Positions 48,595 to 60,405 of a DNA stretch of 64,000 bases are shown one piece after another. A program made the position numbers and the translations under genes. Positions within the stretch are counted from its first letter, which is position 1, and each line of letters opens with the position of its first letter. The DNA comes from Uranotaenia lowii (Eukaryota; Arthropoda; Insecta; Diptera; Culicidae): NCBI RefSeq assembly GCF_029784155.1, contig NC_073692.1, positions 70,940,012 through 71,004,011 on the forward strand, in the 5' to 3' direction. The notes beneath the pieces are model-generated. The model was not told the DNA's origin and ran no database searches. It saw only the letters and a program-made list of their open reading frames with translations.

Positions 48595-48834
48595 TCACAA
48601 CTTATCAGTAAGATTACAAAGTTTGATGAATTTCAAAACACAATTTTCCTTACCATTACAGTTGGAAAGAATTTCATAGATAGAGCCTTCCAATCTACAT
48701 AAGTCACGGGCTTCGTTAAAACCTCGACATTCTGCCAAAATGTGTTGAACTGTTATTTGAACTCCGCAGAAAGAGCACTCTGGCGGTGGAGTTCGGTCAA
48801 GTAAAAAGCTATGTGTTAGTCCTAGTGTGTCCAA
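48595..48834 (-). pseudogene. LINE ORF2 C-terminus with CCHC zinc motif
   Basis: An open segment ending at the element's stop contains CSFCGVQITVQHILAEC, spaced C-x2-C-x8-H-x4-C, the C-terminal cysteine motif of I/jockey-type ORF2 proteins. It ends about 60 bases before the TAA tail. It is out of frame with the RNase H part, so at least one frameshift separates them. The Met at the start is not a real initiation site. Confidence 0.75.
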
Positions 48835-49011
48835 TTCTCAATCTCGTTAACAACCGTTGCTCTTAGGCACATTTCCTATCTGTGTATGGGCTAATGTAAG
48901 GTTTAACACGTCGTAGAAGGGTTTGAGACCGATTCCATGTTGACTGCCACGCATCCCGTAGACAAGCTTTAACCGAACGGACTGCATCTGCTGCTGGAAT
49001 GGGTACCTATA

Positions 49012-49749
49012 TTTAATGGTGATTTGCTTCTTCCTTGGTTTGCCAATCGATCAGCCTTCTCGTTCCCATGAATATTGCAGTGTCCTGGAATTCATGCTAC
49101 AACCACGTTTTTCTCCATCAAATGTTTTTCTGTTTCTTGTATCCATGGGTGCCTTGTGTGACCTTTCGAAAGCGCATCAATACAGCTGGCCGAGTCGGTG
49201 AAAATGATCGCGCGTTGCAAAAATTTGGCTTTGTCGGCTGCGATCATGAGTGCATACGCCTCAGCAGAGAATATACTGCAAATATTTGGTAAAGAGCAGC
49301 TAAATTCTAGATCTCGACTATAAACAGCAGCTCCTATGTCGTCTTCCAGCTTAGATCCATCTGTGTATAGATGATAATAATTTTTGTATTTGTTCTGTAC
49401 CATTGCATTGAAGAAGGTTAAAACTTTCGGGCTTGGATCACCTGCTCTAACTTTTTGTCGTATATAGTTATCAGTAAGAGATGGTTTCAGGTACCATTGA
49501 CGGTCTGTTAGTCTCATAGGTTCACATACTTTCGGAATAGGTAAGTTTGTGGTGGCTTTGAACAGTTCTTCTGAACGTTTCACTAGCGGACAATCATAAT
49601 TGATTATATCTTTTTCTACCATTCTAACTGCCGTAACACAGAGACGTTCAATCATTTTTTGCCGGAAATTAGGCAGACCTGTCTCGGCCATTATCGAATC
49701 CACTGGGCTTGTACGAAAAGCGCCGGAGGCTAAGCGAATCATCTGATTA
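49012..49749 (-). pseudogene. LINE ORF2 RNase H domain (broken)
   Basis: The frame starts MIRLASGAFRTSPVDSI, the reverse transcriptase/RNase H linker of I-like elements. It contains YTDGSK (Asp about residue 128 of the open segment), FSAEAYA (Glu about 161) and FTDSAS (Asp about 183), three of the four RNase H catalytic acids. A stop at 49092-49094 sits where a Trp is usual, and the same frame then continues (IPGHCNIHGNEKADRLANQG), which includes the fourth acid. The nonsense change kills the enzyme. Confidence 0.85.
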
Positions 49750-49990
49750 TACCATCATGTCACCATCTACCGCCCAAAATCACCCTTTTGTTTGTATTTA
49801 AAAAAAACTGGGATGTTTTCTCCAAAAATAAGACCTGTTGTCTGTGTCGGCATCATTGTTCGATCATTTCACTGAAAAAAACATCACTTAATTATGCCAA
49901 CTATAGCCAGAAATTAAATGTTTAGTTTTTGGTTTCCGGTCAAATTGTTGAATTCGACGCCTGTTAGCGAACTAGGCATTACCAGATATA

Positions 49991-50940
49991 CTAAGGCTAT
50001 GATCATTTAGTATCCGGGCACTTTATGTCGGTGATAGCTACGTTATTTGAGCTCGGATATGCAAAACTTTAGCAGCGTTGTGTTGGTTATGAAAAGGACT
50101 ATCTTGCCTATTTTGCCAGATTTTTATGTTAATGTGTGTTTGAGATATTTACGATGCAAAAAGGCATAGTAAAAATAATTTTGCACAAATTTGCGCCTTT
50201 TGCGCATTTTGCGCCTCGAAAATTCTTCATTGTCGACTTGAAAACTCAAAAACTGTTGATTTTTTTCTGATTCTTTTTAAGACCGAGTGGCTAAGAAGTA
50301 TAAGGAACCATTCTAGAATCCACACGAAGTTCAAATCAAGCATCGGAATGGAACCCTTGATCTTAAATACGGTAGAAAGTCTATGGTTTTTGGGGATAAC
50401 TGAATGCAGACCCCTTAAATAATGCAAAAAATCCGTTTCCGTCAGTCAAAAAGTATTGTCTGACTAGTAAACACCACGTAAATAACTGATAGTGAACAGT
50501 TCCTTAGTTTGTAATATGTTCAACCGGTTTTTACGCAATGTGACAGATGTGTTCTGATGGACGAAGAAATTTATGTTAAAACCGGATTCAAGAGATCAAA
50601 TTTTTCGAGATGCCTACTCATGAAAAGGTTCCAACCAGATTACAATTGCTTTTTCCAGGTGAGTTTGTGTAAAATATCATGATTTTGCAAAGGTTTTACT
50701 TCTGTGGTAAAAAATATTAGATCAATACATGACTGATACAAGTGTGCAAAGATAAAAAAGAGATTTTATGAAAAAGTAAGATTATTTCTTGAAATCATTG
50801 ATAATTTTTTTTTTATATTTTTATATGAAATGTCATATTAACACCTTCATTTCCTCCACAGAAAGTTTTTCGATCAAATGAATAGTTTTTAAAATACAAG
50901 CGTTTGTAACTGCCCGGATACTAAATGATCATAGCCTTAG
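49991..50940 (+). mobile_element. Nested Tc1/mariner-like element, 950 bp
   Basis: Perfect 30-bp inverted ends (49991-50020 and 50911-50940) beginning CTAAGGCTATGATC. TA precedes the left end (49989-49990); the right flank reads AA, presumably a mutated TA. Inside, a transposase relic (50521-50592) supports the family. At 950 bp it is shorter than a complete element and carries stops, so it is a dead or deleted copy. Confidence 0.8.
50521..50592 (+). pseudogene. Tc1/mariner transposase relic around the first catalytic Asp
   Basis: Frame from 50521 reads QPVFTQCDRCVLMDEEIYVK. The CVLMD(D/E)E.YVK signature surrounds the first catalytic aspartate of Tc1/mariner transposases, most like the mosquito DD37E group. 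The rest of the domain was not found downstream in frame, where I saw only the start of a decayed tail. Confidence 0.65.
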
Positions 50941-52505
50941 AACCGATATACACCACTTAACGAGAAATCGGGAGACACGAATAGCGCTATCTGGCGACAG
51001 AAATGGAACTATTACACTGTGAATTTTTTCGGAGCTTTGATCAGAGATGCCAGATGTCCTCATTTTTCAATTGACAATCGCAAAAAGTGTGGCGTAGCAT
51101 ATAGAAAAGGCGGAAGTAAAATGATTACTATTTGAATAAATATGAATTATTAACAGCGCATATTCTTACAATTCTTAAAACGTTGTCTAAACCCTTAAAG
51201 CATCGGCAGCGATAAGTGCTATCCCAGGTGTTAACCGCGGACACATTCTAGGTCCTTTTTTAGCTTTAGCAGTACATTTGCGCACCGGTAACTACTAAAC
51301 TGGTTTCCATTTTAGCCACTGGTGACGCTTGTTGTTTTTTGATGCTATTTCCTTTTGTTAGCATCTGTCAAATCAGGAGCTGGTCGGTATTCAAATATGG
51401 CTGCTGGCTTGCTTTTTCAATACCGAGGAGCAAGTCTCAAAATTGAGGTTATTATAGCTTTAAAACCTGACCGCTGCTGATACTCTTAAACATCGTGATT
51501 GTAATATTCCTATCGATTTAGCGCAAAGTTTAAAAAAAGAAAGAATGAAAAGGGAATGTTATTAGAATCATAAACTTTAAGGTCAAGAATTCGTAATAAA
51601 TGTCTAATTTATTATGACTTCATAAATAACTAAAAATAAATTGATTTACGACACTCGCCATAAAATCTGCCTGCACAGATTTTAGACTTTTGCATAGCAA
51701 ATTTCCGCCAACACTTAACGAGAAAGCAAACAAAATACATATTCTTAATCAAACATTTGCGCCTTTTAGTTTCTTTAAAACAAATTCCATAAATTTTATT
51801 TCATCTTTGTCTTTATTTCGAGTTTTTAACAACGATCCGTTACCTAGAATATGTCATACAAAACGGCAAATCAAAATAAGCGGAAGCTTAATACAAATTT
51901 TAAAAGCTTAGTTAAGAGACGAAAATTAAATATAGATAAAGTAATAAAAAAATTTAAATTCAAAAATGATTATTATTAATTTTTCCTAGTTATATTTAAA
52001 CAGTTTTTTGTGTTTTGGAATATAATTTGTTTTGCAATAGTAAAAAATAATAAAAACGTTTCATTTCAAAACCAATATACATGCCAATACCAATATAATT
52101 TCGTCACATTCCATGGTGGGAACAGAATTTTTCCTTCTTGGTTATAACAAATGACATGATGCTTAATGTGCACACCGTTTTCGTATTAATTAAAAAAAAA
52201 TGTGCTTAAATTTTTTTTTCTCCTTGATAATCGTTTCTGTGAAACTTTTTCAGCTGTGATTTTTTATTTGTTTAGATTTTTGTTTTGCTTTCAAGTGCAC
52301 AAATAAATGATGGGAAAACATTAAGAAATATATCGCATTCCGATGATTCATTGCGAATCGAAAGAGTTTTTTTTATTTATTTCAATACAATTGGTTTGAA
52401 TTTGAAAGAAAAAAACAATTCTGTTGCACACATTTGTCTCAATTAATAAAAAAAAAGATCAGTCTGTGCCCTTTCACAATGTTAATCTGGAGTTGTCAAA
52501 ATGCT

Positions 52506-53297
52506 GATCAGGGATGCCGTTCGAACATATTTTCATCACTTTTTTTGTTTAGTTTAGGAACACATAAAAAAAATAAATTCCGCTCATTTAAGAAATGAAT
52601 TCAAAATTCGCACCACCAGCCTTTACTTCTTTCATGTTTTTCAGAAGATATGTCACTAGTCTCTCAGGCATGATTCCAAGTCCATAATCAGAAAACATGG
52701 ATAATAGTTGTTAGCTTTTTGTTTTTTGGAGCACTGGCATTTCTGAAACGCTTTGTTAGCATTTATTTTTTAAATCAATTCATTAATTATAAACACTCAA
52801 GAGAGATTATTGTCATGTTATTGCTGGACAAAAGCTCGGTATAATGTCCTTAGACCTAAGATCTGGATTTGATAAATGATCTAACAAACTTTATAGTTTG
52901 ATAATGATAAACCAATTTGTTTGAAAATGTTCAAATATTAATAAGAAAAATCTAGCATGAGACAATAACAATATCATCTTTTAATACGAATCGTTTAAAA
53001 CCCCATTTTTTGCCAAATTGAAAAGCGACACCCGTCATCTAGTAAAGAGAAAATAACGATATTTTCACGTTAATTTCGTGATATTTTTTTTCCTTAACTA
53101 ATATTAGTAAGCAAAATTTTAATAAACAGTTAAGCAGTTGACCGATTGAATTTAAAATCTTTTTCTTAAAAAAACACTTTATGCGCATCCAAGTCTATGT
53201 ATTTTTCGAAACAATAAAATTTGTTGGTTTACTAAAATTTTTATGGTGCAAGAATAGAAACAAACAATTTCATTTATTATAACTGGCATCCCTGATC
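52506..53297. repeat. Short inverted repeat pair inside the TA transposon
   Basis: TGATCAGGGATGCC (52506-52519) is matched by GGCATCCCTGATCA (53284-53297), 14 bp. A related GATCAGAGATGCCAGATG occurs at 51049. This may be another nested inverted-repeat element of about 790 bp. No target duplication was recognised. Confidence 0.45.
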
Positions 53298-54202
53298 AAG
53301 TCGAATCGGAATACACGCTATTCACAAGTTAGACGAATTTCTCGAATTAATGCTTCCATTTTGTCCGCTAGAGGATGCTGATGGTGTCGCCTTCTCATTA
53401 TATGAAGAAAATAAGTGTTTTGAATATTGTTTCGATTATATTTGGCATTACTGTACTCCTAGGGCAAAAAGGGTTTTTGTTTTCAAGATAGTACCTATTT
53501 GACCTAAAATCGACTTGAAACGATAGTTTTATTTTCGTAGAATAGATTTGCATCGAAAAATTCCCGATTTTTTCAATAGTTGTTGTTTTTTGAAGCGTTT
53601 AGTGATGGGCGGTAATTGGTGTTTAAAAAAAAAGTGTGGGTTCCTAATGACCGGTCACGCACAATTTCTTTGTTTTTAACGCATGTATTGTGTCAAATGT
53701 GTAAATTATTAGAAGAATTTAGTTCGATTATGTTAGAAAATGATGTTTTATCGCTGAAAGTAACCGTTTACTTGAGGTTGTTTGCCTGGAATCATCATTT
53801 TGTCAGTCAACGCACTTTGTTACAATTTGTTAAAAATTTGCGGGAAAAATTTCACAAAATGTATTCTCTCAAGTTCCTCAAAATGCTTTTGACAGCTCGT
53901 TAAATAAAAATACTAAAAAGAACAGTTTCCGTGTTGTTAGATAGTTTTTCCTTAAGAAAACCTTATTGCTACCCAAAAAAGTCGAGTGGGCGGTAATAGG
54001 GCCAGTTGAACACCTCAAAATTTAGTTAATTATTTTGAAAAGCGCACATTTTTCGCATTCCACTAAATTTTTAATTGAAAGTAGAGCAGTTTTGAGATGT
54101 ATTGGAAAAGAAAGCGAATAAAAATCTGCCGTCGTTTTTTTATTACACATGTTTGAAGTTGAAAAACCGCTTAACTGGGCGGTAGATGGTGACATGATGG
54201 TA

Positions 54203-54540
54203 TATCGGACTCAAGATTTTTTCCATATAATCAAAACGCAAACTGGTTAAACCTATTCCAAAAAGTAATTTTGAGACGACAATAGATTCACCGACTGCAA
54301 TAAGTGTGTTACGATTACTTCTTTTCAACCGACTACCTAAGATTTTAAGAATATTTATCACAGCTTTCTTTGATGCCTATGAAATGTTGTAGAAAATTCA
54401 TTTTCTGATCAATAACGATCCTTAATATTTTCATTTTTCGGACCCGTGGAATAGCTATACCATTTATTTTAATAGCACGACCTCGTTTACGATGAGGAGA
54501 ATCACAAATGTGCATGAGATTGCACTTTTTTAGAGCTGTG
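54203..54540 (-). pseudogene. LINE reverse transcriptase C-terminal fragment (broken)
   Basis: On the minus strand, segments such as CDSPHRKRGRAIKINGI and NILKILGSRLKRSNRNTL, then LTSLRFDYMEKILSP, follow the order of the late palm/thumb part of I-like reverse transcriptases. At least one frameshift (near 54355-54365) lies between the first two segments. The fragment ends at the transposon insertion point and continues as the RNase H part at 49749. Confidence 0.75.
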
Positions 54541-54870
54541 AGTTAATCCAATGTATCATAACGTCAATATGACTCAAACGGTATTTGTATTGTATGGACG
54601 ACCCCTTTGGGCCACCCCTGACCCTACATAAATTTGATAACTGGAATCGATTGCTCGTCCCTCAAAACACTCATATACTAATTTCATCACAATCCTATGT
54701 ATAATAACGACAATATCGCTAAATCAACATTTGGCTTGTATGGACGACCCCCTTCAAAATGAGTGATCCGAAAATTTGAAAACATTTTTCATCGTTTCTG
54801 GTCCTAATGAGCATCAATGCCAAATTTCAGCTCTCTAGCTCTTAAGACGGCTGAGTCTTAAGAGTTTTTT

Positions 54871-55231
54871 TTTAGTTTCATTCAGTTTCTTAGCTTTATT
54901 ATCTATTTCCCTTTTTTTTCTACGAACTACATTGATAATTTTGCATGAGTGCTCATTAGTACCAGGAGAATGAATAATGTAGGCAAATTTTCGGATGACT
55001 CATTTTTAAGGGGATAATCGTCATACAAAGGTAAAACACTAACCATACTGAATGGACACTCGATTTCGTTTGTTGGATAATTTTTCCAACAGCACGCAAT
55101 GTCGATTCCAGAGTGCGCATCGATCAATTTGAAGAAATGCTATCCCAGTTAGAAAGTTCCACCCAACTTTCGAAAAAAAATTGGCAATTGAGACGAAAAA
55201 ATCGGGCTAAACAGGTACAATTTTCCTATAG
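54871..55231. other. AT-rich intergenic stretch, no gene seen
   Basis: No repeat or coding signature was recognised between the satellite and the hAT MITE. Confidence 0.5.
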
Positions 55232-55717
55232 TAAGGTTGCCAGAATTTTTTCAGCACGTATCCGGGCCGGACAATCCGGGCAATTTTTTATAAAAAACCT
55301 GGCAAAATCCGGGCATTTCATTTCTGAATCGAAACTTAAAATCCGGGCAATATCCGGCCAGATTTTGTCAAAAATCCAGAAATTACTCAACAAAAATATA
55401 AATAAAAGAGTTGAAAAAAAAAATTGGTTTCATCAAAATTTAAAAAAAATGAAATCGTATTTTAGTCTTCGAAAAATCCTTTCATGATTATTTTTGTTAA
55501 ATCTGCTCAAAAAGTTTTGTTTTGGTGGCTAAATAAAACAAATTTACAACACAATTAATTTTTTCTATTATTATTTGTCAAAAAAATGAAAAAATCCGGC
55601 CAAAATACGGGTATTTTTCAATAAAATCCGGGCAACCGGGCCGGGCCGGACTGTTCTTAAGTTTTGTATTAAATATCCGGACAAACCCGGATAAAACCGG
55701 GAAATCTGGCAACCTTA
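55232..55717. mobile_element. hAT MITE with CCGGGC words, 486 bp
   Basis: Perfect 8-bp target duplication TCCTATAG (55224-55231 and 55718-55725) and perfect ends TAAGGTTGCCAGA and TCTGGCAACCTTA. CCGGGC/CCGGAC words recur inside both ends. The 124-codon frame over it (55113-55487) crosses the boundary and is not a gene. A diverged copy lies at 39816-40275. Confidence 0.85.
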
Positions 55718-55725
55718 TCCTATAG

Positions 55726-57558
55726 GGCATTTGTATCCGAAAAATGGTAGGTTAGCCACCTACCGTCGGTATTGCGAACCTGCTAAATGTGACAAAAAAA
55801 AAAATTAGCCAGAAAATGATCGATTTTTGTTCTAAGTTTCCTGTCTGTATGATCAGTGGGTAAAATTTAAATTTTTGGTAGGTAAATGAAAAAAGATAAA
55901 ATTTACCTATAAAAAGGAAAAAATCACCTCTGCTTCTCGGTAGTTTTAGCTTTTTTTATCTTCCGTGTACGATCATTTAAACCCTCAAAATGTCCCCATT
56001 CATATAACCATTAAAGTTTACAAATTGTGTTGTGCCTGCATTGAACCCTTCTTGAGTTAAATTCTCTAAATATGTAGGTACCTACCTACTGTCGTGATTT
56101 TACGAATCTCAATTCAGAGATTCACTTAAACACGTCTGTCGCTCGTAAGAATTGATCAATGACTGACTTTGTTTTGTTTGTTTGTCAAGTGCTGACAAAA
56201 TAGCAAATGTTGTCATAGAAATTTATTTTATTTTATTCATCTACAGTGTTGCCGAATACAACAATTTTTTTATTTTATTCCTAATTAAATTTGATTTATT
56301 TTTTGTATATTCTTCATCTCATCCCTACACCTACCTACAATGTAATCGATATTTTACAACTAAAGATGCCTTGGAAATAGTTTATAATTGCTTTCGATTG
56401 TCTGACTTCCTTGAAGCTGCCGTTAACACCAAGTGTTCAGGCGAAAACCAAAATCTATCTCAAAACAAATAGAAAATCAATTTGCGTGCACAAAGTTTTT
56501 TCAACTATACCCGGTTCAGTTTAACCCTTATTACTGGAAACACGATAAATTTTTAACCTTAGGGTTGGTTTCATTTTCACTAAAATGCTCAAAATATGAA
56601 TTTGTTTTACTGGTGAGAATGTTTATTTTTTAACCTATGGGTGGTGAAAGACTCAAATCTTTGTAGTTTTTTCTACAACAAATAATCCAGACACTGATCT
56701 GTACAAATCACAAGACCATTTGTTGTATCATTTTAGCAATACTTATTTGAAATCAGATTATGCTGTCCACCCTCGTCGAAATCTGGACCAAAATTTCTAC
56801 CTTACTAACAGGCACCAGGAGGATCTTCCTCCACCGACCGCACAATACTGAGCATGTGGCTTTTTCCCAGGTTAAAGGTAGTTTGACCTCAACATCGTCA
56901 CTCTTCGGTTTAGTGCTCTGGCTTTGCTATTGGTCTTGTGACTGACTGGTGGCGAGGCAACATCAAATCTAGGATCAGGAGAAGTTGGGTCCTTCCGGAA
57001 AGTAAAATCTTTTTGTTATGTGTCCGACGGAGGTACGGGCTGTTGCAAACCGAAAACCGAGATAGCAAAATGTTCAAACTAGATCGTATTAACAATCCCT
57101 GTGTGGTAGACCTTTGCCCCAGCCCTCTTCCTTTTCTTTGGTCCTTTCCGGTTCGGTTGCCCAAAATCTCCCAAAATGGGATGACTTGTTTCTTGTTATA
57201 TGATTTTTTTTCTCCATCCGGGGCTTCCTTCCTCTTTGGGGATTGACAATTCTCCGTAGGTGCTGCACCGTGCTGATAGAGAGTTGCCATTTATTTCTTC
57301 CGCCATTCCCACTCTTCGAATTCGGCTGGCTGGCTGGCTGCCTGGCTAAGGATATTGAAGCTGATTGATTGGAGAAAGTTCAAACACGGGGACGATAAAC
57401 GTCAGTTAAATTGACACATTTTTGGGTGTGGAAACTTAAGCTCTGATTTGAGTGGAATTGTGTTCGGATTATTTGCGGAAAATGGATCGCATTTGAGCTG
57501 CTAAGCTTGTTTAATTTTAACAATAGAAGCTGTCGTTCTGAAAGATACATTTAAACTA
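55726..57558. other. Mixed intergenic stretch with a GC-richer island, unassigned
   Basis: 56760-57290 is GC-richer and has overlapping frames on both strands (61, 102 and 126 codons). None matches a family I recognise, and the overlaps argue against coding. Between about 56085 and 56260 lies a dispersed-repeat copy listed separately. Confidence 0.35.
56085..56260 (-). repeat. Dispersed repeat copy (partner at 61488-61760)
   Basis: In reverse complement the blocks ATAAAATAAATTTCTATG, CAAAGTCAGTCATTGATC and GTGAATCTCTGAATT match the 61.5-kb copy in the same order. The 61.5-kb copy is longer by small insertions. The class is unknown. Confidence 0.6.
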
Positions 57559-57650
57559 GGCTTGCCAGATACTTTCAGAAAAAAGCGAGACATTTCACGA
57601 AAAAAAGCGGGACACAGCGAAAAAAAGCGGGACATTTAAGAAAATTGTAA
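57559..57650 (+). mobile_element. Solo end of a hAT-like element with GCGGGAC repeats
   Basis: AGGCTTGCCAGA followed by iterated AAAGCGGGACA words resembles the ends of the TTGCCAGA-starting hAT MITEs at 55232 and 39816. No matching right end was found, so it is probably truncated. Confidence 0.4.
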
Positions 57651-58082
57651 AAAAAGCTTAATTGTGTAGCCGAACTTATACGTTTACCATCAGCCATTCA
57701 TAGAAAGTGCAGTAAGGTTTTTTTTAACGCAGATTGATTTTGCTCAGTTTTTCTTACATGCCTTCTATTTACAGTGATCTTTGCCATATGCACCGTTTTT
57801 TTCCCACGGTTCTCGCAAATTAACACGTTATTTGAGAAAAAACATTTCAAGTCGTGCAAATGCACGCCGAATTTGATACTGCGTGAAAAACCCATTGTGT
57901 AATTTTTATAAAAATTAGCTCGTTATTCTGGTAATTTGTTCAAAAGTTAGAAAACATCAAGAAAAATTCCATCTTTTTCTTTATATACTTTGGACAATTG
58001 AGTCAAAAAAGGTGGTGTATAATATTTGGAAATTTAACTAAGATTCCGGCTGAAAAGTTTGTCTCTAGAATTCTATAGTGTA

Positions 58083-58689
58083 TAGGAGAGAATGAGGATA
58101 CTTGATCCCTGGGGATGCTTGATTCCTTCGCTATATATCGAAACAGGAATGTCCTACAAATATCAAATGTTTTAGAAAAATATGCCATATAAAACAAAAC
58201 AACAATGTTGATACCCCAATAAATTTAAAAAAAAATCTTCGAGTTATTTAACTTTGTTTGAAAATTTACAAAATGTGATTTGAAGAACTTTTTTATCGCT
58301 TTAAATTTCTAACATGAAAAAATTATAACAATTTTTTTTATTCCAATATGTCAATCGTTAGAATATAATATGAACTGAAAAATGTCATATTTTCAAAGCA
58401 ATAGAAAACTCACATTTTTTAAGTAAAAGTTTTACAAATTGGTATAATTGATCCCAAGAGTCCAAAAGATTTATTTTTCTTTTGAAGGGATTGTGTGTGA
58501 TCATTCGTTATCATGAAATTACTAATATTCGTCCAATAACTAATGTTTATCCAGTAATTATCTGTTAAAAAGGACTAAAAATACTGTATTTATTTAAAAT
58601 CTAGAAAACAGACTTTTTATCTTCGGATTTTACTAGATTTTTGCCTACGATCAGGGCACCTTGAGTAAAGGATCAAGTCTCCTGTAACT
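58083..58689. mobile_element. TA-type MITE, eroded, about 0.6 kb
   Basis: Left GGAGAGAATGAGGATACTTGATCC and right GGATCAAGTCTCC are inverted if about 11 bases are missing from the right end. TA flanks each side approximately. The left end is the same family as the solo end at 37223. Confidence 0.45.
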
Positions 58690-58714
58690 TAAAAAATATC
58701 ACTTTTTTTAGTCT

Positions 58715-60140
58715 ATGCAGGTCGATGCAGTGGGGAGATAGGAAGGGGGGAGGGGGTCTTCCTTTTACAGAACTGGAGAACTAATCAAGCTAATGATACC
58801 AAATTTGACATCGGAGGATAGTGGATTACGAGAAATGGTTCTATGATTATTTCAGACCCCTCCTTCCTTTCAGTGAAGAAACAGGAAGGAAAAGGGGGGG
58901 GAAGCCTTTTACCCCTTTTTTATAGCATAACTTGAAAATTATTCGAGCAAATGAAATCAAATTTGGCTTGGAAGGGTATTACGGGAAGGGATACGATAAA
59001 TAGTTCCATGAATATTTGGTACCCCTCTTTCCTTCCAGTGGGGAGATAGAAAGGAGGGAGGGGGCCTACTTTAAAATTTTTTACATAACTGGAGAACTAA
59101 TCAAGCTAATGAAACCAAATTTGGCATGGGAGGGTAGTGAAATACGAGAAATAGTTCTATGATTATTTCAGACCCCTCCGTTTTTCTATTGGAGATACAG
59201 GAGAGAGGGGAGGCCTTTAACCCCTTATTTATTGCGTAACTTGAAAACTATTCAAGCAAATTAAACCTTATTTCGCTTGGAAGGATAATTGGGTACGATA
59301 AATAGTTCTATGAATATTTAGTACCCCTCTCTCCTACCTAGAGGGCGGCTCCTTTACAATTTTTCGTATAACTCAAGAACCAATAGTGCAAATGGAAACA
59401 ATTTTGGCATGGAAAAGTATTTAGATACGTAACATAGTTATTTGTTTATTTAAGACTTTTTTCTCCTGCAATTGGGTATACAGTTAGGGAAGACGGGTGC
59501 TCACATACCATTGTTTTGCATAAACCAAGAACTTATCTAACAAATGAAACCAAATATGACATGGGAACAATCATACAATCGAGCAAATGGAACGGAATTG
59601 GGCATGGGAGTGTATTTGAATATACGGAATGTTTGATCTTGACTTCCTCCTACCAGGTAGGGGATAGGTAGGAAGAAGGGCTCCGATATAAATTTTATAG
59701 CATAACTCAACAACTAATAACGTAAACGTAATCAAATTTGCAGGAGAGGGAATTCGAGCACAAGAAATGTTTTACGGTGGTTAAGCACCCCTTCTTCCAT
59801 TCAGTGGAACGATAAAAAGCGGGAAGAAGGTCACTCATACAATTTTTTAAAAATATTTTTATAACTAATCAAGGAAATGGAACAAAAAATTATGAAGGGG
59901 GAGATATAAGGTGAGGAGAGGGTGAACCATTTTATGAATAACTCAAGAAATTATACAAAATGGAGCCATATATGACATGGGATCGTATTTGTAAACAAGA
60001 AGTGTTTTTCTGATGTTATGAGACCTTCCTTCCTTCCATTACCTAGGAATAAAGAAATGGGGGAGAGGGTCTCTTAGGTAAAATTAGTGTCCCGTGATAT
60101 TATTTTGTTACAAAAAAGGTTTATAGGATAGTTTGATACC
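58715..60140 (+). repeat. Tandem array of about 150-160-bp units, Helitron-associated
   Basis: About ten degenerate units repeat ATAACT(G/C)(G/A)AGAACTAATCAAG, ACCAAATTTGGCATGG and CCCCTCCTTCCTTCCAGTGG. Marker positions near 58771, 58931, 59091, 59236, 59370, 59520, 59702 and 59938 give a period near 150-160. Tandem arrays just inside the 3' end are common in Helitrons, and one such end follows at 60406. Confidence 0.7.
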
Positions 60141-60405
60141 CTCTCAACATTTGAAAAGGACAGCGAAGATTCCATATATAAAAATTATGTTGACATAAGT
60201 TATAAACTTATGAGGCAAAGAAATCCAGAGTCATAGAAAGGAATAAAACACTGATTAAAAAAAAGTTAATTAAGATTTCCAAATTAAAAAAGTTTCATTT
60301 CATTGAAAAAAACATTTAAATGATTTTGAAATTGAATTAAGAATGTTGTGCAAATAAATGAAAAGCTATATAACTAGGTATCACAAATTTCAATAATTTT
60401 TGGAA

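Larger units (their letters stand above)
49752..54200. mobile_element. TA-duplicating DNA transposon inside the LINE, 4449 bp
   Basis: Perfect 25-bp inverted ends (49752-49776 and 54176-54200) start CCATCATGTCACC and end ATCTACCGCCCA at the left end. With TA as the duplicated target (49750-49751 and 54201-54202), removing the element restores the LINE frame exactly: ...SPIY, then N-Q, then MIRLASG. A 4-bp TATA target would leave a frameshift, so TA is preferred. GGGCGGTAAT words near 53606 and 53988 repeat the terminal motif and may be binding sites. No intact transposase was found and the interior is AT-rich, with a nested Tc1/mariner relic. Confidence 0.88.
48521..54540 (-). mobile_element. 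5'-truncated I-clade non-LTR retrotransposon, split by a DNA transposon
   Basis: On the minus strand this runs from 54540 to a (TAA)n tail at 48521-48535. It is flanked by a 12-bp duplication with one mismatch (AGTCAATCCAAT 48509-48520, AGTTAATCCAAT 54541-54552). The remaining LINE DNA, about 1.57 kb, encodes the end of the reverse transcriptase, an RNase H domain and a C-terminal CCHC motif. RNase H plus a TAA tail is characteristic of the I clade. Everything 5' of the late reverse transcriptase is missing, the usual outcome of incomplete target-primed reverse transcription. The copy is also broken by nonsense and frameshift changes and by the transposon at 49752-54200. Confidence 0.88.
46590..54870 (+). 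repeat. Satellite of about 143-bp units, interrupted by two insertions
   Basis: Units carry TATGGACGACCCC-like, CAAAATTTGACA, GATTGCTCGTCCC and CATAATAACG(A/T)CAATAT-like blocks. The surviving pieces are 46590-47065, 48418-48520 and 54541-54870, about six units in all. Adjacent markers lie about 143 bases apart where no insertion intervenes. Such units also occur in the untranslated parts of mosquito mobile elements, so this may itself be part of an older element. Confidence 0.7.

Noticed and set aside
49092..49742. RNase H frame as an independent gene starting at its Met
   Set aside because: The Met is internal to LINE ORF2. The segment is bounded by a transposon insertion and by a nonsense codon.
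53616..53903. 95-codon plus frame as a transposase of the TA element
   Set aside because: No DDE-type motif or DNA-binding domain is visible, and the length is within chance for this composition.
55113..55487. 124-codon plus frame at the hAT MITE
   Set aside because: It crosses the element boundary and target duplication, so it cannot be one conserved gene.
56760..57290. Overlapping frames of 61-126 codons in a GC-richer island
   Set aside because: Frames oppose each other and show no motif. Reported only as an unassigned block.
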